Shown here one piece after another: positions 31,530 through 40,060 of a stretch of 64,000 nt of DNA; position 1 is the stretch's first letter; every line of letters begins with the position of its first letter. Under the pieces are notes generated by a model that ran no database searches, was not told where the DNA came from, and was given only the letters and a program-made list of their open reading frames with translations. The stretch is taken from NCBI RefSeq assembly GCF_003315795.1, contig NZ_QMEY01000033.1:28904-92903 (forward strand), read 5' to 3'. Origin of the DNA: Spongiactinospora rosea (lineage in GTDB: Bacteria > Actinomycetota > Actinomycetes > Streptosporangiales > Streptosporangiaceae). The position numbers and the translations under genes are program-made.

Positions 31530-31770
31530 CGCTCACCCCATGGCGGGCGCCGGCGTCGGTGACCCGGACTCCGTGCCGCAAGCGGGAGCGTTGGTGTCGA
31601 GCTCGCCGTTGGTTCTTCTGTCCATGGCTTGGCGCTCACCCCGTGGCTCGGTGCTCACTCCGAGGCAGGTGTGGGCCGGTGCCCCGGGCTTCGTGCTGGG
31701 GCCGCGGTGTCGGTGTTGAGGTTTTGGTCCCCGTGGCTCGGTGCTCACCCTGTGGCGGGTGTGGGCGCCG
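31530..31770. repeat. Degenerate direct-repeat cluster between proS and the ferritin-like gene
   Basis: The 20-mer starting CCCCGTGGCTCGG and ending TGCTCAC occurs exactly at 31639-31658 and 31729-31748. Looser copies of GCTCACCCC(A/G)TGGC begin near 31530, 31633, 31652 and 31742. The last copy runs into the end of the ferritin-like gene. Confidence 0.6.
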
Positions 31771-32215
31771 GCGAGGCGGACTTCGCGGTGGGCTCTGGGG
31801 CGGCGGTCTCGCGCAGGCCGGGCAGTGCCGGGATCTCGGCGTCGAAGCCGTACGCGCGGGTGACCGACTCCTGCATGGCCAGGGCGGCGCGCCTGCGCAG
31901 CGCGACGTCGGCGGTCGCGGCCAGTTGCAGGTAGGCCGCGGTCACGCCCTCCTCGACGTGCACGGCCAGCCGGGTCGCCTCGGCCGCCGAGCGGGGGGTG
32001 ACCGGCACCGCGTAGGACGCCTCGGCCTCGCGGGGCGCGGTGCCGCGCTCGCGGATCATCCCCCGGAGCTGGTCGCGCCTGGCCCGGTGGGCGTTGTAGG
32101 CGGTGGACGCCGCCGAGCGCAGCGAGCCGGTCGTGCGGGCCGCGATGAGGCCGTAGGCGTACACGGCGGCGTGCTCGGCCGCCAGCGCCTGCTGGAGGTC
32201 GTCGAGGGTGCTCAC
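31745..32215 (-). CDS. Ferritin-like DUF4439 protein
   Basis: 156 residues, mostly helical: LDDLQQALAAEHAAVYAYGLIAART, AYNAHRARRDQLRGMI, EEGVTAAYLQLAATAD, RRRAALAMQESVTRAYGF. The pattern of Glu and ExxH-like positions (AEHAAVYAYG) is that of DUF4439, a ferritin-like domain with no settled function. The C-terminus is a short Pro/Ala tail. The GTG start at 32215 overlaps the preceding lipoprotein stop (GTGA), so the two are made together and may act as a pair. Confidence 0.82.
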   Translation of the reverse strand: MSTLDDLQQALAAEHAAVYAYGLIAARTTGSLRSAASTAYNAHRARRDQLRGMIRERGTAPREAEASYAVPVTPRSAAEATRLAVHVEEGVTAAYLQLAATADVALRRRAALAMQESVTRAYGFDAEIPALPGLRETAAPEPTAKSASPAPTPATG

Positions 32216-32700
32216 AGCGACCTCGACAGGGCCGCGGCGTGTGCCGCCTCGCAGGCCCCGATGCTGGCCAGGAGCTGGGCGAGCGCCGGGGCGGCCGACC
32301 GCACCTGGTCGGCCCTGGCCGCCGCGGACGCGCGCTCCCGGTCGCGCAGCGCGGCCGGGGTGACCTTGCCGGGGGAGGGACGCGCCGGGGTGGGCGTACG
32401 GCCGGGCGTGGCGCCGGGCGTCGGCGTGGGCGGCGGCGGGAGCCTGCGCCGCAGCTCGGCCAGGTGCGCCTGGTGCCGCCGCAGGAACGGCACGAGGTCG
32501 GCGTCGGCCCTGGCGGCGCGGTCGTACAGGGCGACGGTGCGCTCCTTGTCGGCCACCAGTTCGCGCAGCAGCACGACCTGCGGATCGGGTGGCTGGGGGG
32601 CCGTCCTCCGCTCCGCGGCGCACCCGGACACGGCCGCGGCGGCCAGCCCGGCGGCCGAGCCCCGCAGCAGGACGCGCCTGGTCAGGCGTGGCGGACGCAC
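32212..32700 (-). CDS. Tat lipoprotein with helical ferritin-like region
   Basis: 162 residues. A twin-arginine segment (RLTRRVLLRG, R8-R9) and lipobox VSGC (C27) predict an exported lipoprotein. Residues 40-90 are a helical segment (VVLLRELVADKERTVALYDRAARADADLVPFLRRHQAHLAEL-like pattern), then a Pro/Thr linker and a second helical segment ending in EAAHAAALSRSL, consistent with a split four-helix ferritin-like fold. AGGAGG lies seven bases before GTG 32700. It is coupled to the DUF4439 gene. The pair may be a surface and cytosolic duo or a heterodimer; the metal content is unknown. Confidence 0.78.
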   Translation of the reverse strand: MRPPRLTRRVLLRGSAAGLAAAAVSGCAAERRTAPQPPDPQVVLLRELVADKERTVALYDRAARADADLVPFLRRHQAHLAELRRRLPPPPTPTPGATPGRTPTPARPSPGKVTPAALRDRERASAAARADQVRSAAPALAQLLASIGACEAAHAAALSRSL

Positions 32701-32947
32701 GGACGGGCCTCCTGGAGAAAAGCGGCGGAAGGGAGGCACCCGGCGAACCCGGGACGGATACGGCCGTGATGCCCCTAGCATGGTACGGCTCGCGGCGTGC
32801 GCATTCCGCGTATACGCATCCGCGCGGCGCGGCACTTCGGCGGGCTCGCCGCAGCGAGTGGCGCTTTTCCACGCGTGGGTGTGGATAGGCTGGTTAACCG
32901 CATGGGCGAGGTCCGCCCGATTGAGATCGTGACAATAGGAGGTCGGC

Positions 32948-33520
32948 ATGGGAAGAGACGCCTCCCGTGACCGCCTGGTGCAGTTCCTTGATCCGGTGGT
33001 GGCCGGCGAGGGGCTCGATCTGGAGGACGTCACGGTCACCCCGGCGGGCAAGCGACGGGTGTTGCGGGTCATCGTCGACCGGGACGGCGGAGTGAGTCTC
33101 GACGACGTGGCCGACGTGAGCCGGGCGATCTCCAGCGCGCTGGACGCCGGAGACACCATGGGCGCCGCCCCTTACGTCCTGGAGGTCACCTCGCCCGGGG
33201 TGGACCGCCCGCTGACCGAGCCGCGGCACTGGCGGCGCGCGGCCGGGCGGCTGGTCGCCGTGGAGCTGCGCGAGGGCGGCACGATCGAGGGGCGGGTCCG
33301 CGCCGCCGACGACAGCGGCGTGGATCTCGACGTCTCCGGGGGGCCGCGCCGCCTGGACTACGAGGACCTCACCCGTGGGCGGGTGCAGGTCGAGTTCCGC
33401 CGTCCCGGCGACGACACCGCCGATACGGACGACGACATCGACGACTCTGAAGACATTGATGACACTGACGACATCGAAGGCGACGACGGCCAAGGGGGAG
33501 CCTCGTGGACATCGACATGA
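32948..33520 (+). CDS. rimP: Ribosome maturation factor RimP
   Basis: 190 residues: FLDPVVAGEGLDLEDVTVTPAGKRRVLRVIVDRDGGVSLDDVADVSRAIS and PYVLEVTSPGVDRPL are the RimP hallmarks. It assists 30S assembly. A C-terminal Asp/Glu-rich tail (about 20 acidic residues) is specific to this lineage. AGGAGG precedes the ATG. It heads the translation operon, and its end overlaps the nusA start by 16 bp. Confidence 0.95.
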   Translation: MGRDASRDRLVQFLDPVVAGEGLDLEDVTVTPAGKRRVLRVIVDRDGGVSLDDVADVSRAISSALDAGDTMGAAPYVLEVTSPGVDRPLTEPRHWRRAAGRLVAVELREGGTIEGRVRAADDSGVDLDVSGGPRRLDYEDLTRGRVQVEFRRPGDDTADTDDDIDDSEDIDDTDDIEGDDGQGGASWTST

Positions 33521-34509
33521 GCGTTCTGCGCAGCCTGGAGCGAGAGAAGGACATCTCGTTCGACCTGGTCGTCAAGGCCATCGAGGACGCGCTGCTGATC
33601 GCCTACTTCCGCACCGACGGCGCGGCCGCCAAGGCCAGGGCCGAGCTGGACCGCCAGTCCGGGCACGTCACCATCTGGGCGGCCGAGGTGGACGAGGCCG
33701 GTGAGGTGCTGCGCGAGTACGACGACACCCCCGGCAACTTCAGCCGGATCGCGGCGACCACCGCCAAGCAGGTCATCCTGCAGCAGCTCAGGGACGCCGA
33801 GGACGAGATCAACTTCGGCGAGTTCGCCAGCCGCGAGGGCGAGCTGGTGGCCGGCATCATCCAGCAGGGCAAGGACCCGCGGATCGTGCTGGTCGACCTG
33901 GGCAAGATCGAGGCGGTGCTGCCGCACAACGAGCAGGTCCCCGGCGAGGACTACGCGCACGGCGAGCGCATCCGCTGCTACGTCGTGCAGGTCAAGAAGG
34001 GGCACAAGGGCCCGTCGGTGACGCTTTCGCGCACCCACCCCGGCCTGGTCAAGAAGCTCTTCGCGCTGGAGGTCCCGGAGATCGCCGACGGCACGGTGGA
34101 GATCGCCGCCGTGGCCCGCGAGGCCGGGCACCGGACCAAGATCGCGGTGCGGTCGCGGCGTCCGGGCGTCAACGCCAAGGGCGCCTGCATCGGGCCCATG
34201 GGATCACGAGTCCGTAACGTCATGACGGAGCTGCACGGCGAGAAGATCGACATCATCGACTGGTCGGAGGAGCCCGCGGAGTTCGTGGGGAATGCCCTCT
34301 CGCCGGCCCGCGTTTCGCATGTCGAGGTGGTAAACGCCGACGCCAGGGTGGCCAGGGTCACCGTGCCCGACTATCAGCTTTCCCTCGCGATCGGCAAAGA
34401 GGGACAGAACGCCCGCCTCGCGGCGAGGCTCACCGGGTGGCGGATCGACATCCGTCCGGACACCGCGCTCGGCGATGCCGCCGGACCCGTAGATGCGTCC
34501 ACGAGGTAA
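33505..34509 (+). CDS. nusA: Transcription termination/antitermination factor NusA
   Basis: 334 residues, the short actinobacterial form without the C-terminal acidic repeats: N-terminal RNA-polymerase-binding region (LEREKDISFDLVVKAIEDALL), S1 domain (GEDYAHGERIRCYVVQVKKG), KH1 (GVNAKGACIGPMGSRVRNV) and KH2 (LAIGKEGQNARLAARLTGWRIDI). It binds nascent RNA and polymerase. Starts inside rimP and ends inside ylxR. Confidence 0.97.
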   Translation: MDIDMSVLRSLEREKDISFDLVVKAIEDALLIAYFRTDGAAAKARAELDRQSGHVTIWAAEVDEAGEVLREYDDTPGNFSRIAATTAKQVILQQLRDAEDEINFGEFASREGELVAGIIQQGKDPRIVLVDLGKIEAVLPHNEQVPGEDYAHGERIRCYVVQVKKGHKGPSVTLSRTHPGLVKKLFALEVPEIADGTVEIAAVAREAGHRTKIAVRSRRPGVNAKGACIGPMGSRVRNVMTELHGEKIDIIDWSEEPAEFVGNALSPARVSHVEVVNADARVARVTVPDYQLSLAIGKEGQNARLAARLTGWRIDIRPDTALGDAAGPVDASTR

Positions 34510-34798
34510 GCTGGAATATGGTGGCCAGGCGGCCCCGCTGAGAACCTGCGTGGGCTGCCGGGTTCGTACGGTCAAGTCCGAGCTGCTCCGCCTGGTGGAG
34601 GTCGAGGGCGTCATCGTCCCCGACCCGGCAGGTCGGCTGCCGGGCCGTGGTGCCTCGCTGCACCCGGCCCCCGGTTGCCTGGAGCTCGCCGAGCGTCGCC
34701 GGGCGTTCCCGCGTGCGTTTCGCGCCGCAGGAGCGCTCGACATGACGCGATTGCGGGCCTACCTGGAGGAGCGAGACGATGCTGGAGGAACCTCGTGA
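34493..34798 (+). CDS. ylxR: YlxR-family (DUF448) nucleic-acid-binding protein
   Basis: 101 residues as annotated. The conserved body is RTCVGCRVRTVKSELLRLVEVEG ... PDPAGRLPGRGASLHP ... LAERRRAFPRAFR, the YlxR fold seen between nusA and infB in most bacteria and reported as an RNA-binding or nucleoid-associated regulator. The start is uncertain. The in-frame ATG 34493 lies inside nusA, while the start expected from relatives (ATG 34518, giving MVARRPR) is in another frame and hits TGA after seven codons. Confidence 0.85.
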   Translation: MRPRGKLEYGGQAAPLRTCVGCRVRTVKSELLRLVEVEGVIVPDPAGRLPGRGASLHPAPGCLELAERRRAFPRAFRAAGALDMTRLRAYLEERDDAGGTS

Positions 34799-34939
34799 AG
34801 GTTGCCAACTGTCATGTAGGACGCCGAGTTGATGGGCGGGTCAGATAGCGATGAGCGCCTGATGAGCATGCGGCGATGAACACGTCTAGGTAGCGACGGT
34901 CCGGCGGCTACAGCCTCCCGGGCCGAGTAAGGGAGTGCA

Positions 34940-37900
34940 GTGGCGAAGGTCCGGGTCTACGAGCTCGCCAAGGAGTTCGGCGTAGAGAGCAAGGTCGTGA
35001 TGGCCAAGCTCCAAGAGATGGGCGAGTTCGTGCGGTCGGCGTCCTCCACGATCGAGGCGCCGGTGGTCCGCAAGCTCACCGAAGCTTTCTCGGGTGGGCC
35101 GAAAGGCTCGTCCGACAGATCCAGGTCGTCCCAGAAGGCGACCCCCCGGCCGGGTGGCCCCCGCGCCGGAAACGGCGCACAGGCGCCCATGGGCAATGTC
35201 CCCAAGCCGGGTCCCAGGCCGGGCCCGCGTCCCGGCCCCGCCGGGCGTCCGCCCGTGCCCGCCCCTCCGGGGCAGCAGGTCCCGCAGGCGCCGCAGCAGC
35301 CGGTCCAGCAACAGCAGCCGCCGCAGCCGCAGCCGCAGCCCGGCCCCCAGGCCGTCCCGCAGCAGCAGCAGGGGCAGCAGCGGCCGGAGGGCTCGCGTCC
35401 GTCCGCGCCCGCGCAGCGTCCGGGCCCGCAGTCCGGTCCCAAGCCGGGCCCCAGGCCCGCGCCGCGTCCGGGTCCGCAGCAGGGCGGTCCTTCCGCCCCC
35501 GCCGCTCCCGGCGGCGGCCGTCCGGGCGGCGAGCGCGGTCCCAAGCCGGGCCCGCGTCCGGGTCCGCGTGGCCCGCGTCCCGGCAACAACCCGTTCTCTT
35601 CGACCGCCAGCGGCATGGGCCAGCCCCGCACGCCGCGTCAGGGCCGCGACGGTGGCCCGCGCGACGGTGGAGCGGGCACCCGTGAGCCGCGCCGCGAGGG
35701 CGGCGGTCAGGGTCCGCGCGACGGCGCGATGCCGCGTCCGCCGTCCGGCCGTGGCGGCGCTCCCGGTGCGGGCGGTCCCCGTCCGGGTCCCGGCGGTCCG
35801 CGTCCGGGCCCGGGTGCGGGCGGTCCGCGTCCCGGCGGTCCCCGGCCCAACCCGATGATGATGCCGCAGCGTCCGGTCTCCGGTGGCGGCCCAGGCCGCC
35901 CGGGTCCGGGTGGCGGCGGTGGCGGCGGCGGTCGCCCCGGTGGCGGCGGTGGCCGTCCCGGCGGTGGCGGCGGCGGTCGTCCCGGTGGCGGTGGCGGCGG
36001 GTTCGCCGGCCGTACCGGCACGGGCGCGCGTCCCGGTGGCGGTGGCGGCGGTGGCGCTCCCGGTGGTGGCGGCGGCTTCGGCGGCCGTCCCGGCGGGCGT
36101 GGCCGCGGCGGCGGCACGGCGGGCGCCTTCGGCCGTCCGGGCGGACGCCCGGCGCGCGGGCGCAAGTCCAAGCGGCAGCGCCGTCAAGAGTTCGACAACA
36201 TGCAGGCCCCGGCGATCGGCGGCGTGCAGGTCCAGCGTGGCGGCGGTCAGACGATCCGGCTTCCGCGCGGCGCGTCCCTGTCCGACTTCGCCGACAAGAT
36301 CGGTGCCAACCCCGCCTCGCTGGTGCAGATCATGCTGCACCTCGGCGAGATGGTGACGGCCACCCAGTCGGTCAACGAGGAGACGTTGCAGCTCCTCGGC
36401 GCCGAGCTGGACTACGTCATCCAGGTGGTCAGCCCGGAGGAGGAGGACCGCGAGCTTCTCGAGTCCTTCGACATCGAGTTCGGCGAGGACGAGGGCGACG
36501 AGGGCGACCTCGCGGCCCGTCCGCCGGTCGTGACCGTCATGGGTCACGTCGACCACGGTAAGACGAAGCTGCTGGACGCGATCCGCAAGACCAACGTGGC
36601 GGCCCGCGAGGCCGGCGGGATCACCCAGCACATCGGCGCCTACCAGGTCGAGACCCAGCATGACGGTCAAGAGCGCAAGATCACCTTCATCGACACCCCG
36701 GGTCACGAGGCGTTCACCGCCATGCGTGCCCGTGGTGCGCAGTCGACCGACATCGCCGTGCTGGTGGTCGCCGCCGACGACGGTGTGAAGCCGCAGACCA
36801 TCGAGGCGCTGAACCACGCCCAGGCGGCCGGCGTGCCGGTCGTCGTGGCGGTCAACAAGATCGACCGCGAGGGCGCCGACCCGAGCAAGGTCCGTGGCCA
36901 GCTCACCGAGTACGGCCTGGTGGCGGAGGAGTACGGCGGCTCGACGCTGTTCGCCGACATCTCCGCCCTGAACGGCACCGGCATCGACGGCCTGCTGGAG
37001 TCCATCCTGCTGACCGCCGACGCCGAGCTGGACCTGCGGGCCAACCCGACGATGGACGCCCAGGGCATCGCCATCGAGGCGCACCTGGACCGGGGCCGCG
37101 GCCCCGTGGCCACCGTCCTGGTCCAGCGCGGCACGCTGCGGGTGGGCGACTCGATCGTCTGTGGCGACGCCTTCGGCCGGGTCCGGGCCATGCTGGACGA
37201 CAACGGCGAGCCGGTCGCCGAGGCCGACCCGTCGCGTCCGGTCCTGGTGATGGGCCTCACGGCCGTGCCGAGCGCCGGTGACAACTTCATCGTGGTCAAC
37301 GACGACCGAATGGCTCGCCAGATCGCCCAGCAGCGGGCGGCCCGCCAGCGCAGCGCCGACATGGCCAGGTCCGGCCGCAGGCGCAGCCTGGAAGAGCTCT
37401 TCAAGGACATGGAGAAGGGCCAGGTCGACGAGCTCAAGCTGATCATCAAGGGTGACGTCTCCGGTTCGGTGGAGGCCCTTGAGGACGCGCTGCTCAAGAT
37501 CGACGTCGGCGAGGAGGTCAACCTCCGGGTGCTGCACCGCGCAGTCGGTGCGATCACCGAGTACGACGTCAACCTGGCGATCGCCGACGACAACGCGGTG
37601 ATCATCGGCTTCAACGTCCGGCCCGAGGTCAGGGCCCGCGACCTCGCCGAGCGCGAGGGCGTGGACATCCGCTACTACTCGGTCATCTACCAGGCGATCG
37701 AGGAGGTCGAGGCGGCCCTCAAGGGCATGCTGAAGCCGGAGTTCGAGGAAGTCCAGATGGGCACCGCCGAGGTGCGCGAGGTCTTCCGAGTTCCCAAGAT
37801 CGGCAACGTGGCGGGCTGCCTGGTCCGCTCGGGCCTGATCGTCCGGAACAGCAAGGCCCGGATCATCCGCGACGGCGTCGTGGTGGCCGACAACCTCACG

Positions 37901-38041
37901 GTGTCGTCGCTGCGCCGCTTCAAGGACGACGCGACCGAGGTCCGCGAAGGCTTCGAGTGCGGTATCGGTGTCGGGTACAACGACATCAAGCTCGACGACG
38001 TCATCGAGACGTTCGAGATGCGGGAGAAGCCGCGCGCCTGA
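34940..38041 (+). CDS. infB: Translation initiation factor IF-2
   Basis: 1033 residues. The N-terminal IF2N motif (KVRVYELAKEFGVESKVVMAKL, 3-30) is followed by about 350 residues of Pro/Gly/Arg/Gln low complexity (60-410). The second IF2N, the GTPase domain (G1 GHVDHGKT, G3 DTPGHEAF, G4 NKID) and the C-terminal tRNA-fMet-binding domains follow. It positions initiator tRNA on the 30S subunit. GTG start with GGGAG upstream. The long disordered N-terminus is typical of actinomycetes, here with runs of (G)n and PGP repeats. Confidence 0.98.
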   Translation: MAKVRVYELAKEFGVESKVVMAKLQEMGEFVRSASSTIEAPVVRKLTEAFSGGPKGSSDRSRSSQKATPRPGGPRAGNGAQAPMGNVPKPGPRPGPRPGPAGRPPVPAPPGQQVPQAPQQPVQQQQPPQPQPQPGPQAVPQQQQGQQRPEGSRPSAPAQRPGPQSGPKPGPRPAPRPGPQQGGPSAPAAPGGGRPGGERGPKPGPRPGPRGPRPGNNPFSSTASGMGQPRTPRQGRDGGPRDGGAGTREPRREGGGQGPRDGAMPRPPSGRGGAPGAGGPRPGPGGPRPGPGAGGPRPGGPRPNPMMMPQRPVSGGGPGRPGPGGGGGGGGRPGGGGGRPGGGGGGRPGGGGGGFAGRTGTGARPGGGGGGGAPGGGGGFGGRPGGRGRGGGTAGAFGRPGGRPARGRKSKRQRRQEFDNMQAPAIGGVQVQRGGGQTIRLPRGASLSDFADKIGANPASLVQIMLHLGEMVTATQSVNEETLQLLGAELDYVIQVVSPEEEDRELLESFDIEFGEDEGDEGDLAARPPVVTVMGHVDHGKTKLLDAIRKTNVAAREAGGITQHIGAYQVETQHDGQERKITFIDTPGHEAFTAMRARGAQSTDIAVLVVAADDGVKPQTIEALNHAQAAGVPVVVAVNKIDREGADPSKVRGQLTEYGLVAEEYGGSTLFADISALNGTGIDGLLESILLTADAELDLRANPTMDAQGIAIEAHLDRGRGPVATVLVQRGTLRVGDSIVCGDAFGRVRAMLDDNGEPVAEADPSRPVLVMGLTAVPSAGDNFIVVNDDRMARQIAQQRAARQRSADMARSGRRRSLEELFKDMEKGQVDELKLIIKGDVSGSVEALEDALLKIDVGEEVNLRVLHRAVGAITEYDVNLAIADDNAVIIGFNVRPEVRARDLAEREGVDIRYYSVIYQAIEEVEAALKGMLKPEFEEVQMGTAEVREVFRVPKIGNVAGCLVRSGLIVRNSKARIIRDGVVVADNLTVSSLRRFKDDATEVREGFECGIGVGYNDIKLDDVIETFEMREKPRA

Positions 38042-38127
38042 CGCCGGCCTACGGCCCTGGAGATGCGGCGGGCACACCGGCCCGCCGTATCTCCGCAGGC
38101 CGGGGCGCACGGCGCGTGCGGACTGCC

Positions 38128-38430
38128 ATGTACGTTGGTGCTCTGACACTTGACATCCTGCTCGGCGACGTCCGATCGCTGAAGCAGAAACGCTCGGCGG
38201 TGCGTCCCGTCATCGCCGAGGTCCAGCGGCGGTTCCCGGGCGTTGCCGTCGCCGAGACCGGCAACCAGGATCTCCACCGCCGCACCCTGATCGGGGTGGC
38301 GGTGGTCTCCGCCGAAGCGGCCAACTGCCGCGAGGTGCTGGAGGCCATCGAGCGCCTGGTCGCCTACCGCCCGGAGATCGAGCTGCTGTCCGCGCGGCAG
38401 CGGCTCTACAACCACGAAGAAGAGGACTGA
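38128..38430 (+). CDS. DUF503 (YlxP-like) protein
   Basis: 100 residues starting MYVGALTLDILLGDVRSLKQKRS, with VAVAETGNQDLHRRTLIGVAVVS, the standard DUF503 sequence. This small ferredoxin-like fold is found between infB and rbfA in Gram-positives, and its role in ribosome assembly is suspected but unproven. Start chosen to match relatives; GTG 38116 is possible. Confidence 0.92.
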   Translation: MYVGALTLDILLGDVRSLKQKRSAVRPVIAEVQRRFPGVAVAETGNQDLHRRTLIGVAVVSAEAANCREVLEAIERLVAYRPEIELLSARQRLYNHEEED

Positions 38431-38524
38431 AGCCTGGACGACCGGCCGGAGCCGCCCTCCGCGCCGGTCGTCGTCGGTTCGCGGTACCGTGCCCAACGGG
38501 GCCGTACGATGAGGGGGAGCCATT

Positions 38525-39022
38525 ATGGACGCCGCCCGCGCGCGCAAGCTGGCCGATCGGATCCAGCAGGTCGTGGCGGAGATGCTGGAGCGCCGGATCA
38601 AGGACCCGCGCCTCGGCTTCGTGACGGTCACCGACGCCAGGATCACCGCAGACCTGCGCGATGCCACGGTCTTCTACACCGTTTTCGGCTCCGACGCCGA
38701 GCGGGCGGACAGCGCCGCGGCGCTGGAGAGCGCCAAGGGCGTGATCCGCTCGGAGGTGGGCAGGCAGACCGGGCTGCGGCACACCCCGACGCTGACCTTC
38801 AAGCACGACCCGCTGCCCGACTCGGCCAAGCACATCGACGGCCTGCTGGCCGAGGCGCGGGCACGGGACGCCGAGATCGCCAAGCGGGCCGAGGGCGCGC
38901 GGCACGCCGGTGACGCCGACCCGTACCGCAAGCCCGAGGCCGACGAGCCGGACGAGTCCGCGGACGAGGCGGCCCACCACGGCGACGAGCCGTCCGACCG
39001 GGCGGGACACTCCGCGAAGTGA
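38525..39022 (+). CDS. rbfA: Ribosome-binding factor A
   Basis: 165 residues: KH-like RbfA domain with RIQQVVAEMLERRIKDPRLGFVTVTDARITADLRDATVFYTVFG and a tail rich in Asp, Glu and His. It matures the 5' end of 16S rRNA. GGGGGAG precedes the ATG. The stop overlaps the next gene's GTG. Confidence 0.95.
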   Translation: MDAARARKLADRIQQVVAEMLERRIKDPRLGFVTVTDARITADLRDATVFYTVFGSDAERADSAAALESAKGVIRSEVGRQTGLRHTPTLTFKHDPLPDSAKHIDGLLAEARARDAEIAKRAEGARHAGDADPYRKPEADEPDESADEAAHHGDEPSDRAGHSAK

Positions 39023-40050
39023 CCCCAAAGGAGATCGGCGCTGACCACACCGGAGCCCCGGCGGTGCCCGAGGAGACCTGGCGGCGGGCCGTCGAGCTCG
39101 TCACCGCCGCCGAGGAGGTCGCGCTGGCCTGCCACGTGTCCCCGGACGGCGACGCCCTCGGGTCCATGCTGGCCACCGGCCAGGCACTCGCCGCGCTCGG
39201 CAAGCGCGTGGTCGCCTCCTTCGGCGACCAGCGCTTCGGCGTGCCCCGGCTGCTGCGGTTCCTGCCCGGCCAGCACCTCCTGGTCGAACCGGCGGGCTAC
39301 CCCGCGGCGCCCGCGCTGATGATGACCTTCGACGCCTCGACCGTCGAACGGCTCGGCCTGCTCGGCGACAGCGCGGCCAAGGCCCGCGAGCTGGTCGTGG
39401 TGGACCACCACCCCTCCAACGCCGGGTTCGGCACGATGAGCCTGATCGATCCGGGGGTCGCGGCCACCGCCGTACTGGCCGAGGAGCTGATCGGCCGCCT
39501 CGGTGTGCCACTGAACAAGGACATCGCGACCTGCCTGTACACCGGGCTGGTCACCGACACCGGCTCGTTCAAGTACGACTCCACGACCCCCGCGGTGCAC
39601 GAACTGGCCGCCCGGCTGATCGCCACCGGGCTGTCGCCCGAGCTGATCGCCCGCGACCTGTACGACCGCTCGCCGTTCGGCTACCTGCGCGTGCTGGGGG
39701 CCGCCCTGTCGCGGGCGGAGCTGGACGGCGCGGCGGCGGGCGGCCTCGGGATGGTGTGGACCTACGTCACCCGGGCCGACCGCGCCCTGTCCGGCCTGCC
39801 GTACGACGAGGTGGAGGGCATGATCGACATCGTCCGCCGGGCGGATGAGGCCGAGGTGGCGGTCGTGCTCAAGGAGGACGACGACGGGGCCTGGCAGGTG
39901 TCCACCCGGTCCAAGGGCGCGATCGACGTCGGCCGCGCCTGCCACCTGCTGGGCGGCGGCGGCCACGCCAGAGCGGCCGGTTTCACCTCCTACCAGCCCG
40001 TGACGCAGACCGTGGCCGCGCTACGCGGCGTGCTGCCTCCCCCCGCCTGA
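39019..40050 (+). CDS. nrnA: DHH-DHHA1 phosphoesterase, NrnA-type
   Basis: 343 residues. DHH motifs: HVSPDGDALGSML (motif I), FDASTVERLGL, VVVDHHPSNAGFG (DHH), VLAEELI and TDTGSFKYDSTTP; the DHHA1 end has GGGGHARAAGF. Enzymes of this type degrade nanoRNA and dephosphorylate pAp, and some cleave c-di-AMP products. GTGA overlap with rbfA. The place in the rbfA-truB interval is conserved in actinobacteria. Confidence 0.93.
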   Translation: MTPKEIGADHTGAPAVPEETWRRAVELVTAAEEVALACHVSPDGDALGSMLATGQALAALGKRVVASFGDQRFGVPRLLRFLPGQHLLVEPAGYPAAPALMMTFDASTVERLGLLGDSAAKARELVVVDHHPSNAGFGTMSLIDPGVAATAVLAEELIGRLGVPLNKDIATCLYTGLVTDTGSFKYDSTTPAVHELAARLIATGLSPELIARDLYDRSPFGYLRVLGAALSRAELDGAAAGGLGMVWTYVTRADRALSGLPYDEVEGMIDIVRRADEAEVAVVLKEDDDGAWQVSTRSKGAIDVGRACHLLGGGGHARAAGFTSYQPVTQTVAALRGVLPPPA

Positions 40051-40060
40051 AAGGACGCCC

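Noticed and set aside
31511..31744. CRISPR-like reading of the repeats after proS
   Set aside because: The units are degenerate, irregularly spaced and only four or five in number, with no spacers of even length.
34886..38149. A 1087-residue open frame on the minus strand across infB
   Set aside because: It is the antisense shadow of infB: the plus-strand frame has complete GTPase motifs, while the minus frame is Ala/Arg/Gly/Thr low complexity without any family features.
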